Shown here in pieces: positions 21,600-32,920 of a DNA stretch of 64,000 nucleotides. A program made the position numbers and the translations under genes. Within the stretch, counting starts at the first letter, position 1, and each line of letters starts with the position of its first letter. The notes under the pieces are model-generated. The model was not told the DNA's origin. It ran no database searches and was given only the letters and a program-made list of their open reading frames with translations. This DNA is from Rhipicephalus microplus (Eukaryota; Arthropoda; Arachnida; Ixodida; Ixodidae), in NCBI RefSeq assembly GCF_043290135.1, contig NW_027464589.1, positions 377,001 to 441,000 of the forward strand. Reading direction: 5' to 3'.

Positions 21600-22573
21600 C
21601 TAGATCAGACGACGACACTGGCATAATAACGGCAAAGGCGGACAAGTGCAGTGATGGCGACGTGACATTCGAGTCAGAATCGACGAAGTCGAGACCATAG
21701 CGTCAAATTCACTAGCGGAGACTACTCAGTAATAGGTAGCATGCTCGCAAAGAAGCTGAAAAAGTGCTCTCTCGTTATACCGGCCGCAGATACGCTAGGC
21801 CGGAGGGCACTTAGTCAGCCCCATAGGACTGTGCCCAGCGCTAGTGGCAATAAGAGGCCTTGTGTATGTAAGCAGTTTTATTGTTCTTTCCGAATGTTCC
21901 CGTGAGGCAATTCTGGGCGTAGACTTCCTGCAAGTAAACAGTGCCATCATCAACTTGCGGAAATCCCAAGTTTTTTTTTCTACAGAGAATGCTGTTACTG
22001 TGTGTCATGCGGAGCAACCAATCGTTTCGTTTTTTTCATATTGTGGATGAAGGTGTGACAGTGCCGCCACGTAGCAGCGTGACATTTGCTGTGAAAAGCG
22101 ACGTTTTTCGTGAATATGCCTGAATAGCTGATTGAAATATTGAACTGCTACTCACAAAGAAGTTATGCATGGCGAAAAGTCTAGTGAACCTGCGGATTGA
22201 ATATACTGACGTGCTGTTGACTAACGAACGAGGCACAACATCTGGCAAAGGGAGCAGCCTTAGCATCACTTCATGACTACCTACAAGTGTCAGATGTTTG
22301 CACTATAGAAAAAGCAAAACAGTTTCCTCAACAGTACACAGTGTCCTCGAGAAAATAGACATCGACTGAGAGCTTTGATTTTCGCACAAATACCAGATTA
22401 TGGAGTTGCTCAAAGAATCCGCAGAGTGTTTTTCTCTTCATCGAAAGTCAGACGTACTCCTGTAGCAGAGCACCGCATGTAATCAAAGAATACGTTAGAC
22501 CAGTATGGCAGCATCCATACCATTGTAGCTCAGAATGAAAGGGAGACGATTAAGAAACAAGTGCAGGAGATGA
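21600..22573 (+). pseudogene. pol: Gypsy C pol remnant (protease and start of RT)
   Basis: Fragments in several frames. SGDYSVIGSMLAKKLKK corresponds to the protease active-site region, but the DTG motif is lost. At 21844-22000 LVYVSSFIVLSECSREAILGVDFL matches the protease C-terminal part of Gypsy D. Near 22440-22570 a remnant with QNERETIKKQVQEM aligns with the segment just before the RT palm. Everything downstream is missing. No catalytic function is possible. Confidence 0.7.
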
Positions 22574-22583
22574 CGAACAGTAG

Positions 22584-22586
<3 letters not shown>

Positions 22587-22669
<83 letters not shown>
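22587..22669. repeat. (TA)n microsatellite, left of Gypsy B
   Basis: Pure AT dinucleotides up to the first base of the Gypsy B LTR. The array continues at 27968. Confidence 0.97.
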
Positions 22670-22672
<3 letters not shown>

Positions 22673-22848
22673 GAAGAAGAAAACGCATCGTTGGCAAACA
22701 ACATCGCCACCGCTTGGGTACTGGTTGCTTGGCTTCGCTCGCTCGGTTCGTGCTGATCATCGCCGGCATCTGCTCGACCGTTGCTCTTGTCCGATCGTGT
22801 TTCATCGTAGGACCACCGTCGCAACAGTCGCCAATAAACCCTTTTTCA
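22670..22848 (+). repeat. Gypsy B 5' LTR
   Basis: 179 bp from TGTGAAGAAGAAAACGCATC to CCCTTTTTCA, TG...CA ends, with AATAAA near the end (about 22832) as a likely polyadenylation signal. The PBS-like TTGGTGGAGGGTGCTG begins two bases after it. Confidence 0.95.
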
Positions 22849-22948
22849 ATTGGTGGAGGGTGCTGACATTCCCCATCGCCTGAACCTGGGTGCTGCCATT
22901 CGCCGTCGCCTCAACCTGGAGCTGCGCAACCGAACGCTACCTACCATC

Positions 22949-24211
22949 ATGGCTACCAACAACGCGCAACCTGGCTCTTCCACTCCATCCCCCAGCAACC
23001 CCGGCGTTCTTCGTTTGCGAGAGCCCAAAGTCTTTAGCGGAGCTGATGAGACTGACGTGGAAGACTGGTTCGCTAACTACGAACTGGTAAGCGCAAACAA
23101 CAAGTGGGATGACGCGGACAAATTGACTTACGTCATCTTTTACCTCACTGACGTAGCCGAAATGTGGTATAACAACCACAAAAACGACATTACGACGTGG
23201 TCCATCTTCAAAACGTTGTTCGCTGACGTTTTTGGCCGACCCGCTGTCCGCAAGTCCAGAGCCGAACAACGCTTGCGGACTCGCGCACAAAAACCAACGG
23301 AATCTTTCACAAGCTACATTGAAGACATCATTGGACTTTGCAACCGATTGAACACCACCATGCCCGAGTCGGAGAAGATTCAACACATCCTCAAAGGGAT
23401 AAATGACGGTGCATATCAGCTGCTCCTCGCCCGTAATCCTGCCACCGTTGCGGAACTTGTTACTTTGTGTCAAAGTTTCGACGAGTTGAGCAAGCAGCGT
23501 GCCCTGACTCGGCCATTTTCCTCACACGCCGACTCGCTCTCCAGTCTCACTTCCGTTCCCGACCACGCACCAACCCTGCAAGAGATTAAAGACTTCGTGC
23601 GAGAAGAAGTAGCTCGGCAACTGTCGTTGATTCCCTTCACGCAGCAGCCGCCGTCCTCTCGTCTGCCCTCACCACTCCGCGACGTTATTGCCGAAGAGGT
23701 AGCTCAGGCTGTTCCCGTCGCTGCCCACCAGCAGCCTGTGGCCGTGACTGTTCCCCATGTGCCGGCTATGCAGCCCGTGGCCGCGCCTCTTACCTATGCC
23801 CAGGTGGTACGCAGCAGACCCCGCCAGCAGCTTTTGCCACCCATGCCTGCAGTTGCTCCCCACTCTACCCCTCTTTCGACACCTTGGGCTGCACCGCGAG
23901 TCAGCAATTCCTGGCGCACTGCTGACAATCGACCAATCTGCTACGCCTGCGGTACTCCAGGACACGTGGCACGATATTGTCGTCGTCGTTTCCAATCGCA
24001 ACACAACGCTACTTGGCCGTTACCGTATGACCCGCCGCCCACGCACCTACCTGCTCCCTATCCTTCACCGCAGTATGGCTACACTAATCTTCCCGGGTCT
24101 CAGTCACCCCAGCGCCCAGCTCCGACTCACTCTTCCCGCTCGCCGTCTCCTCGCAGGCGATCTCTGTCCCCAATGCGTCCCCGACCCGCTTCCTCCAACC
24201 GGGAAAACTGA
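22949..24211 (+). CDS. gag: Gypsy B Gag polyprotein
   Basis: A 420-residue frame from the first ATG, open further upstream without ATG. It is the structural protein of the particle. The Gag core has [35 protein letters not shown] and [12 protein letters not shown]. The CCHC zinc knuckle [14 protein letters not shown] lies at about residues 331-344. The tail is rich in Pro, Ser and Arg, consistent with RNA binding. The gene ends G-GAA-AAC-TGA (24202-24211), with pol open in the -1 frame across the site. It is close to Gypsy A and E Gag over the whole length. No break was found, so this gene may be functional. Confidence 0.93.
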   Translation: MATNNAQPGSSTPSPSNPGVLRLREPKVFSGADETDVEDWFANYELVSANNKWDDADKLTYVIFYLTDVAEMWYNNHKNDITTWSIFKTLFADVFGRPAVRKSRAEQRLRTRAQKPTESFTSYIEDIIGLCNRLNTTMPESEKIQHILKGINDGAYQLLLARNPATVAELVTLCQSFDELSKQRALTRPFSSHADSLSSLTSVPDHAPTLQEIKDFVREEVARQLSLIPFTQQPPSSRLPSPLRDVIAEEVAQAVPVAAHQQPVAVTVPHVPAMQPVAAPLTYAQVVRSRPRQQLLPPMPAVAPHSTPLSTPWAAPRVSNSWRTADNRPICYACGTPGHVARYCRRRFQSQHNATWPLPYDPPPTHLPAPYPSPQYGYTNLPGSQSPQRPAPTHSSRSPSPRRRSLSPMRPRPASSNREN

Positions 24212-27200
24212 ACGCCGCAGTTCCAGAGGCAAGAACTGCGCCGTCATCGAAATGCCCAAGTCCTCGCACTTCACCTGCTAACGTCGTCGCCATATCTGTC
24301 GATGGTGTTTCTACATTCGCCCTCATCGACACAGGTGCTGCCGTTTCTGTTATAGCCGCCCAGCTCTGCCGCTCCCTACGCAAAGTGACCACGTCGCTCT
24401 CTGGACTATCGCTTCGTACGGCTAGCGCACAGCCAGTCAGACCTCTCGGCACCTGTACAGCCCGCATTTTCATCCAAGGCTCTATGTACGTTGTCGAGTT
24501 CATCGTCCTTTCGGTGTGCTCGCATGACGTTATCCTCGGGTGGGACTTCCTGTCACAACATCATGCCGTCATCGACTGCGCACGCGCTGAAGTTCAATTT
24601 TCGCACCTGTATGACGAACCTTTGCACGAAACTCTTGAGCGGTCTCCAAAACTCGTCGTACGTGAAGACACTGAAATTCCGCCAGCATCTCTTGCCGTTG
24701 TCCCTGTTTGCTGCGATGACCATAACGACGCTACAGTAATGTTTACACCTTCCGACATTTTCATGGGCCGCAGAGCCGTTTCCTTGCCTTTCGCTACACT
24801 CGACGTCACTGCGGGCCGAAGCAATATTTTCGTCCACAACCCCCTTTCTGCACCGCTTACGCTACTTGCCGGCGAATGTCTCGGTCGAGTGGAGTACCTC
24901 GATTCCTCTTTATTCCTTAACATGCCAGACGAATCGTGCAGTAGCGCCTCGACCGAACTTCATGCCCTTTCCCCACTGGAATGCTCATCGAGTGACACCT
25001 TCTCGAGTTCCATCGCCGACACCTTAAGTGCCCATGAACGCGCCGAGCTTCTTAATCTTCTCCAGCACTTCGCGAATTCATTCGACGTTTCTCAGCCGCA
25101 ATTGGGTCGGACTTCCGCAGTGCACCACTACATTGACACCGGTTCGCACCAGCCATTGTGTCAAAGACCGTACCGTGTCTCTGCAGCAGAACGTCACGTC
25201 ATCAACGACCAGGTCGAAGAGATGCTACGCCGTCGCGTTATTCAACCATCGCACAGTCCTTGGGCATCTCCTGTCGTTCTAGTTCGAAAGAAGGATGGAT
25301 CTATTCGATTTTGCGTCGACTACCGGCGATTAAACAAGGTGACGCGGAAAGACGTCTATCCATTACCCCGCATCGACGACGCCCTTGACAGCCTCCAAGG
25401 AGCCGAATTTTTCTCCTCCTTAGACTTACGATCTGGATACTGGCAGGTTCCTATGGCAGAAGCTGATCGCCAGAAAACTGCGTTCATTACACCAGATGGC
25501 CTGTACGAATTTAACGTAATGCCATTTGGGCTTTGTAATGCTCCTGCCACGTTTGAACGACTCATGGACAACACACTGCGTTGACTGAAGTGGTCTGTGT
25601 GTCTATGCTACCTCGACGACATTGTCGTTTTCTCTCCCGATTTTCCTACACATCTGCGTCGGCTCCAACTGGTGCTGACGTGTTTAACCAACGCTGGGCT
25701 CCAACTGAACCATAAAAAGTGGCGCTTCGCCGCGCGAGAGCTGTCCATCTTAGGGCACATCGTGTCCAAGGATGGTGTTCGACCCGACCCTGCAAAACTG
25801 CGAGCAGTCGCTGAGTTCCCGAAACCTACTACACTGAAAGAATTACGCAGTTTTGTCGGACTATGCTCGTACTTCCGGCGCTTCGTGCGAAATTTTGCGT
25901 CGATCATGTCACCACTGACCAACCTCCTACGCGGTGATGCAGACCTTTCATCCTGGTCTTCTGACTGCGACGTCGCGTTTGCCACGCTCCGTAGTCTGCT
26001 AACATCTCCTCCAATTCTTCGGCATTTCGACCCAACAGCTGCAACGGAAGTTCACACAGACGCTAGTGGGGTTGGTCTAGGCGCCGTCCTCGCCCAACGC
26101 AAGCCGGGCTACTCCGAATACGTCGTCGCTTATGCGAGTCGCACACTTACTAAAGCTGAGGCCAATTACAGCGTCACTGAAAAAGAGTGCTTGGCGCTAG
26201 TGTGGGCGCTTCGCAAGTTCCGCCCTTATTTTTACGGTCGCCCATTCGACCTGGTAACGGACCACCATGCACTTTGTTGGCTCGCCACATTAAAAGATCC
26301 TTCTGGCCGCCTAGCTCGGTGGGCACTGCAAATCCAGGAGTACGACATTCGTGTCATCTATCGCAGCGGACGCAAGCATTCTGACGCCGACGCCCTGTCG
26401 CGTTCGCCTTTACCTCCCGACTCGGCCTGCGAAACCAATGGTACCAACTCCGTCGCATCTCTCGACCTCGACTCTTTTACCGGTGAACAACACAAGGACC
26501 CGTGGATCGCTTCCCTTTTTAACTGTCTCTCTGGATCGTCAACCACTGCGGTACCACGATCTCTCCGACGTCAAGCTGCTCATTTCGCGATTCGTGATCG
26601 GCTGCTACACCGACGCAACTACGCCCCCGAAGGTCGTAAGTGGCTCTTGGTTGTCCCGCGCAGCTTGCGATCACAAATCTGCGCCTCCTTTCACGACGAT
26701 CCCCAATGTGGTCATGCCGGAGTTTTCAAAACTTACGAACGCATTCGCCATCGCTTCTACTGGCGCGGAATGTATAATTTCGTTCGAAAATTCGTTATGG
26801 GCTGCCCTGACTGTCAACGCCGCAAATCACCGCCTTTCCACTCGTCCGGTGCGCTTCAACCGCTCCCGTGCCCTGCCAAACCTTTCTATTGGATCGGAAT
26901 TGATCTCTATGGCCCTCTACCGACAACATCAGATGAAAATCGGTGGATCATAGTCGCTGTGGACCATTTAACACGCTACGCTGAGACCGCCGCCCTTCCA
27001 AGTGCCACTGCGCGGGACGTAGCATCCTTCATCCTTCATCGCTTCATACTAAGACATGGTGCACCTCGAGAGCTACTAAGCGACCGAGGTCGAGCCTTCC
27101 TATCAGAAGTCGTCACGTCTCTGCTTTCTCAATGCCATGTTGTTCATCGCAAGACCACTGCATACCACCCGCAAACTAACGGGCTCACGGAAAGATTTAA

Positions 27201-27753
27201 CCGCACCCTTGGCGATATGCTCGCCATGTATGTGACATCCGATCATACTAACTGGGATCGCATTCTTCCATTCATCACGTTCGCATATAACACCGCGGCA
27301 CAGTCTACCACTGGATTTTCACCTTTCTTTCTTCTTTATGGACGCGAACCATCCCACACCATCGCCACTCTCCTTCCATACCATCCTGACGCATCCGAAT
27401 GCCCATCTGTGTCCGAAGCTGCCCGTAATGCGGAAGAGTGCCGTGAACTCGCACGCACCTTTACGTCGCAAGAACAACAGCGCCAGAAAGAAAACAACGC
27501 CGACTCTTCACAAAGCCCCAGCTATTCCTCGGGATCACTTGTATGGCTGGCTGTTCCTTACCAAAGCCCCGGCATATCCTCAAAACTCGTACCAAAGTAC
27601 GAGGGCCCATACCGCGTTTTGGAGCAAACCTCGCCGGTGAATTTTCTCATCGAACCACTTTCCCCATCTGACGACATGCGCCGGCGTGGACGTGACATCG
27701 TCCACATCGCCCGCCTTAAGCCATATCATAGCCCTCTGCCTCCAGACTCTTAG
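24202..27753 (+). pseudogene. pol: Gypsy B Pol polyprotein, single nonsense codon
   Basis: One phase, -1 to gag, open from the frameshift site to the final TAG except for TGA at 25582-25584, just before the RT active site. Domains in order: protease ([12 protein letters not shown], about 24325), RT ([39 protein letters not shown]), RNase H ([17 protein letters not shown]), and integrase with the HHCC finger ([12 protein letters not shown] ... CPDCQRRK), Asp at GIDLYGPLP, Asp at LLSDRGRAF, Glu at [10 protein letters not shown] and GPY/F module YEGPYRVL. All catalytic residues I can identify are present. The stop is a likely single C-to-T change in an Arg codon. No chromodomain is visible. Confidence 0.94.
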
Positions 27754-27770
27754 GTCGCCAGGATGGCTCT

Positions 27771-27788
27771 TTTTCGGTGGGGGCAAAT
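27771..27788 (+). promoter_or_regulatory. Gypsy B polypurine tract
   Basis: CGGTGGGGGCAAAT immediately before the 3' LTR, the expected plus-strand primer site. Confidence 0.65.
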
Positions 27789-27965
27789 TGTGAAGAAGAA
27801 AACGCATCGTTGGCAAACAACATCGCCACCGCTTGGGTACTGGGTGCTTGGCTTCGCTCGCTCGGCTCGTGCTGATCATCGCCGGCATCTGCTCGACCGT
27901 TGCTCTTGTCCGATCGTGTTTCATCGTAGGACCACCGTCGCAACAGTCGCCAATAAACCCTTTTT

Positions 27966-27967
<2 letters not shown>
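27789..27967 (+). repeat. Gypsy B 3' LTR
   Basis: 179 bp with two substitutions relative to 22670-22848. It is followed directly by ATAT and the rest of the (TA)n array. Confidence 0.95.
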
Positions 27968-28040
<73 letters not shown>

Positions 28041-28064
28041 TATTTATTCATTTATTTATTTATA
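27968..28064. repeat. (TA)n/(TTTA)n microsatellite, right of Gypsy B
   Basis: TA dinucleotides grading into TTTA units. Confidence 0.95.
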
Positions 28065-28312
28065 GTGTGAGCACTGACTATGTACTTGATCTTCACCTGC
28101 ATGACAAAACCATTGTAGTGATCATCATCGCATGTCACGCGGGCTGGGTCTCTTTGGATCGTGCACCTGGATTAAAAAGGCTGACCTGGTTACTGGCGTA
28201 TCGGACGTGGTCTCATAAGTGGTGGAGCATGCTTTGGTTCCCACGTCCTCCTTCTCTACCCATTATCCATGGACCTCCAGTCTGGTCGACGGTTGTGCTC
28301 TCAAGAAACAGC

Positions 28313-29524
28313 GATGGCAGAACCCAACGCGCCCACTGCTGCAGCCACTCCTTCTCAGCCAGTTAGGCTTCACTATACTATGAGTACCTCTCACCGAGAC
28401 CCTCCAGTATTTTCCGGCCTTCGCGGAGAAGACGTCGAAGAATGGCTGGACAGTTATGATCGAACCAGCGTGTGTAATTATTGAGACGAGGCGCAAAAAC
28501 TGTGCTATATTCCTTTTTACCTCGATGGCGTCGCTTAAACCTGGTATTACAACCACGAGAGCGACTTCTCTAATTGGTCGGCCTTCACGGAGCATCTTTT
28601 TCAGCTATTTGGCACATCTGCAGGATGCTCTGCAGTAGCAAAACAGAGGCTTGCGACCCGCATCCAGGGGGACGACGAATCATATACGTCCTACATTGAA
28701 GATTTTCTGGCTCTCTGTCGCCGAGTACAGAATCACATGACGGAGGCGGATCGCATCCGACGCCTACTAAAAGGTATCTACTCTGTGGCCTTGAATTTTC
28801 TCGTTATCCACAACCCACCTACCATCCAGGACGTCACCACCACATGCTAACGCCTGGACACGCTTTATCCCATGCGCCCGCCACACGCCTCCTGCGACGC
28901 TCACTTTACCGAACAGCACGAATTGCGAGCACTTATCCGCACAATGGTCAGAGAGGTGCTGCACAGCCTTATTTCAGGCAACTCAACCATTGCGTCTGTC
29001 CACCCACCTCGTCCCAACCTGCGTTGAGATAATGAACGACGAACTGGCATCAATGACAAGCGCTGCATATACCCCCTTCCTTGTGCGCTTTCCGGCACCT
29101 CCTACGCTGAAGTTGAATCACGGGCCCCGGCACCAGTTCCAACCGTGCCTGTGGACATCGGATGCGACCATTTGGTTGCGATGGCAATGAAAGAGCCAAG
29201 GCCACCCCACTATTCTGCATGGCGTCCTCTGCGCCCCGTCTGCTTCTACTGTGGCAGAAGGGGTCATATATATTCTGTTTCCGCCGCCACCGTCAGCAGA
29301 ATGAACGTCGTGATTATTCAGCTTACGGAAGAGACTTCGCCCCGAGATCCGATGAATACGATCCTGCACCGTATCCGTCCACGTCGCGTCGGTCACCCTC
29401 CCCTCCACGGTCTCAAGCTGAACCAAATCCTTCTCGTTCATCTCGCTACCGTTCTCTATCACCGTTTCGGCGTACGTCATCGCCCCTGCGTCCCGCGCCG
29501 ATCTCTCTGGACTCGGAAAACTAA
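28313..29524 (+). pseudogene. gag: Gypsy E1 gag remnant
   Basis: The frame from 28313 gives RDPPVFSGLRGEDVEEWLDSYD, then stops at 28482, 28537 and further on. The same phase continues with SYTSYIEDFLALCRR and RLLKGIYSVALNF. A frame change falls around the zinc knuckle (CFYCGRRGH, about 29240). The last part ends in an RS-rich tail with DSEN and GGAAAAC-TAA at 29515-29524, the gag-stop signal seen in the other elements. Homology to the Gag of A, B and E is clear; function is lost. Confidence 0.8.
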
Positions 29525-30055
29525 AAGGTGAAGTTTCTGGAGGGGAAACTGCTTGTTGTCGAAACGTTGCAACTCCTCCGTCTCGCCCAGCTAATTTACT
29601 GCCTGTTTGTGTGGAAGGTGTATTTGTTGATGCCCTTATAGACATTGGATCCGCCAGTTTAGTAATTAATCGTGAATTGTGTTTCCGCCTGCGTAAAGTG
29701 CAAACTCCTTATTCCGGTCCCATGTTATGTGGCGCTAATGACAGTCCGATTTGCCCGACCGGATTGTGTACTGCTCATGCTCTCATCGATGGAATCCGTC
29801 ATCACGTGCATTTGGCTGTGCTATCTTCGTGCGCTCATCAGATAATAGTAGGCTGGGACTTTTTTCAGCTGCGTCTGCTGTAACTTCGTGTGATGGGCCC
29901 CTCATTCGTATTATGGACACTGAGCTTTCTTCAGCGGCCAACCTTTCGTTGCCCAACCTTGTCACAGCTGCAGATTTTCTCCTGCCTCCCGGACAAGAAC
30001 GGGTCCTTACGGTCAAGTCACGAGCATATCCCACATTCCAGGAGGTATATGACGT
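29515..30055 (+). pseudogene. pol: Gypsy E1 protease remnant
   Basis: The frame -1 to gag gives VEGVFVDALIDIGSASLVI, in which the aspartic protease motif DTG reads DIG. HLAVLSSCAHQIIVGWDF follows, then a stop at 29881. The remaining 170 bp continue with weak similarity before the junction with PLE1. The active-site change and truncation make it non-functional. Confidence 0.75.
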
Positions 30056-31462
30056 TGTCTGAGTCACAGTCAAGTGCACCTTTTATCCTGTGCTTAAAAT
30101 CCGAGTGGGTGCTTTTCGCCACTGTCGTTGTCTGCATGTGTTTGCATACCTTGCATCTGCTTTTTCCGCAAGGTTGACACCCAATTTGAGATTTCCGTCT
30201 ATCTTTGAATTTATTAAATGATCATTTATATTTTTAGGCCGTCTGTATACAACACAAGGAGGAGAAGTGAAAATTTTGGATAGTCGCACGCTTTGTTCCA
30301 ATATGTTAGTGTTTTCTTAGGACCTTTTTTATGTTCGGTGGGTTGCTCGTGAAAGTTAATAGCAAGTTTTTGTTGCGGTGTTGCTCGGCGTTTTTCTCGT
30401 GGTTGAGAAGAATCTGGCGGTCCAGATTTTCAGCTTTTTTGATGGCGTCATTGATGATAGCTGGCGGGTATTCTTGATTAGGGATTACTTCGCGCATATG
30501 TGTGCTGTTTTTGTGGAAGTCCTTGATGCGGGAGCAGATTCGTCGGAATATGTGTGCTTGGGAATAGGGAATGTTGGACTTGCAATGTCGAGAGGCAACT
30601 TTTGAAGTGCAGGTATTGTTGCCTGTCCGTAGGTTTTCTGTATACGCTATTTACCAACGCACCATCGTCAACTCGAATGAGTACATCAAAAAAGTTTATT
30701 TCAGTGTTAGAGTAGGAGTGCGTAAAATAAATGCTGGGGTGTACCTGGTTGAATGCCTGTATAAATTTGAGGAGCTCGTTTTCCGAATGTGTCCAAATTA
30801 TGAATATATCATATAGGTATCATTTATAGCAAAATGGTTTGATATCACAAGATGAAAGAAAATTGGACTCTATATTGTGCATGAATATGTTAGCGTAGTT
30901 TAGGGCCATTCTGGCACCCATTGCCGTGCCGCTGATTTGAAGGTAGTACTGGTTGTTAAATTCAAAGCTGTTCAATTCGAATACAAGTCTTGTGAAGATT
31001 TCGATTACTTTTTTGCTTGGATATGCGACAGGGTTGTGTGTGCCATACGATTCAACAAGCCCCCGTACACCATCGTCATTTGGGATATTTGTGTAGAGTG
31101 AGCTAACATCCAATAATACGAGGAATGCACCGTCTGGAATTTTCACGTCTGCTATTTGCCGAAGGAAAGGGTTGGTGTCACGCAAGAAGGACTTATGTGT
31201 GGGTGGTATGTCTTTGAATAAAGAATCAATATAACTGGAAATGGGTTCCATTAACGTTCCCGTGCCTAATATAATGGGCCTGCCAGAGTTATTCTCTTTA
31301 TGAATTTTCGGCAGCATGTAAAAACGACCAAGCGCCGAATGTACCGTAATTAGTGCATTTTTAAGCTTTGAATCAATGGCGCCTTCACGTGTGAGATCCT
31401 CTAGGGTTGTTACAATGATCTTTTTGTGCTCCGTGGTAGGGTCAAAGTTGAGGTGTATGTAG
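30056..31462 (-). pseudogene. PLE1: Penelope-like RT and GIY-YIG remnant, right-hand part split off by Gypsy E
   Basis: A minus-strand Penelope-like element. 31512-30820 holds RT motifs GRFYMLPKIHK, GRPIILGTGTLMEP, VLLDVSSLYTNIP and SGTAMGARMALNYANIF. Downstream the active-site region reads YLYDIFIIW, with a stop before it, where family members have YxDD, so one catalytic Asp is lost. The later part gives VYRKPTDRQQYLHFKS and GCQPCGKSRCKVCKHM, the Cys-rich linker before the GIY-YIG nuclease. The nuclease itself is cut off at about 30055. The N-terminal part lies at 36677-36872, beyond Gypsy E. Confidence 0.85.
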
Positions 31463-31638
31463 TGTAGGGAACTATGCGAACGACGACGAAGCAGCATGAA
31501 ACGGCAAGCCACAGCGTTGGTGCATGCGCGCGACCCGAGCTTGCGTTTGTTTTGTATTTTTCGGCCTGTTGGCGTTCCTCGCTCTTCTGGCGTTCCTCGG
31601 CCTTCCAGTAGGTCTGTACTTGAATAAACTGCGTGACA
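31463..31638 (+). repeat. Gypsy E 5' LTR
   Basis: 176 bp from TGTAGGGAACTATGCGAACG to AATAAACTGCGTGACA, TG...CA ends, with AATAAA close to the end. Confidence 0.93.
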
Positions 31639-31715
31639 TCGGGTGAAGGTATGTGGACTCCCGTACGAACCTGGAACTTCGCTCCCGTACGCTTCCCCCT
31701 CTACGTGACACGAAC

Positions 31716-32920
31716 ATGGCCACCGAGACGCCTCTCCAGGTGGGACCTTCGACCGTCCATGTCACTTGCGGTGCCGCGAATCCTCAACGAGACCCTCCTA
31801 TCTTCACGGGCTCCACTGAGTCGGACGTCGAAGATTGGTTGGCGAGGTACGACAAAGTCGGCGCAAGTAACAAATGGGACGACCCAAGTAAGCTGGGCTA
31901 CGTCACATTCTACCTTGCGGACACCGCGCAATTGTGGTTTAATAACCACGTAGCTGACATTACTACGTGGTCTGCATTACGGCTATTACGAACGTCTTTG
32001 GACGACCTGCGGCACGCAAGCTTCAAGCCGAGTACCGTTTACGTCACCGTGCGCAGCAACCAGGTAAGACCTACACGGGCTACATTTAAGATGTGTTGCA
32101 TCTATGCAACCGCATCAACTCTACCATGCCTGAGGAAGAAAAAATCTGGCACATATTGAAAGGCATTGACGACGGCGCCTTTCAGATGTTGCTCGAGAGA
32201 AATCCCCCCACAATTGCTGTCCTCGTTTCCCTCTGTCAAAGCTTCGATGAATTGCGTAGGCAGCGCGCAATTGCTCGTCAAGCCCTCACGACGCCAGACA
32301 CGCTCGCAAGCTTGCACCTAGCTGCCCATCCTACCGATCAGCAGCCGCTGCTTTCGACAATCAAGGACTTCGTCCGCGAAGAGGTAGCGCGCCAGCTGTC
32401 ACTGCGGCCACTGACACATGATCCCACACAAGCTTTGGCACCGGACCTCCAACACGTCATTCGGACCCAAGTCGCTGAAGCCCTTCCGCCGGTGCATCAG
32501 CAACCACCAGTCACTACGCCTCTCACGTATGCCGCCGTCGCTGCTCGTCCTACGCAACAGCGTATGCCATATGCTCAACCTGCCATGCCACCCTATGTCG
32601 TGCCTACAACTCCAATTGCGGCGCCGTATCTCCACGCGAGATCTTCAGCTCCATTTTACCGTCGCTCAGACGCTTGGAGGACGCCGGATAATAGGCCCAT
32701 CTGTTTCGCCTGTGGTATCGCTGGACACGTCACCCGCCACTGTCGCCGAGATCCCCCTCCAGTCGACACTGTGGGCAGGCCAATGGCATCGTCGTCTAGG
32801 ACGCCATCAAGGTACACCACTTACGGTCCTTGACCCTACGCAAACCATCGGTCACCATCGCCCCGACGACGCTCCCTGTCACCTTTGCGTCGCCGACCTG
32901 CTACGGAAGAGGGAAACTGA
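31716..32920 (+). pseudogene. gag: Gypsy E gag, broken
   Basis: The first ATG is at 31716. The N-terminal Gag core (RDPPIFTGSTESDVEDWL, NNHVADITTWSAL) shifts frame near 31975-31990. The new phase continues through a TAA at 32087, then HLCNRINSTMPEEEKI, the zinc knuckle CFACGIAGHVTRHC and a TGA at 32831. An RS-rich tail follows, ending G-GGA-AAC-TGA at 32911-32920. The heptamer GGGAAAC is a textbook -1 slippery site, and pol is open in the -1 frame. One indel and two nonsense codons disable this gene. Confidence 0.88.

Larger units (their letters stand above)
20000..22573 (+). mobile_element. Gypsy C: heavily decayed LTR retrotransposon, 3' truncated
   Basis: A relative of Gypsy D (40113-45649) recognised by a shared PBS-like motif, CTGGTAGAGGTGCTGGG at about 20147-20163, and by gag, protease and RT N-terminal remnants in order. 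It stops within the RT N-terminal region (KKQVQEM-like, about 22550), where the (TA)n tract and Gypsy B begin. No LTR could be identified on either side. Confidence 0.75.
22670..27967 (+). mobile_element. Gypsy B: nearly intact Ty3/Gypsy LTR retrotransposon
   Basis: A complete element with 179-bp LTRs differing at two positions, intact gag and a pol broken by one TGA (25582). It is inserted in (TA)n with ATAT on both sides (22666-22669 and 27968-27971). It has the lowest LTR divergence in the window and the fewest defects, so it is probably the youngest insertion of the group. Confidence 0.95.
28066..30055 (+). mobile_element. Gypsy E1: decayed LTR retrotransposon, 3' truncated
   Basis: A possible 5' LTR (28066-28215, TG...CA, about 150 bp; no partner LTR seen) is followed by GTGGTGGAGCATGCT in the PBS position, then decayed gag and protease. 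The remnant stops at about 30055, where the tail of PLE1 (minus) begins. RT, RNase H and integrase are missing. Confidence 0.7.

Noticed and set aside
22495..22824. Ile/Tyr-repeat frames over TA tracts (also 19527-19754, 27763-28366, 45615-45869, 59654-60006)
   Set aside because: Translation of (TA)n; no independent support.
28066..28215. Firm call of an LTR for Gypsy E1
   Set aside because: Ends TG...CA and a PBS-like motif follow, but no second copy exists to define it; kept only as part of the element description.
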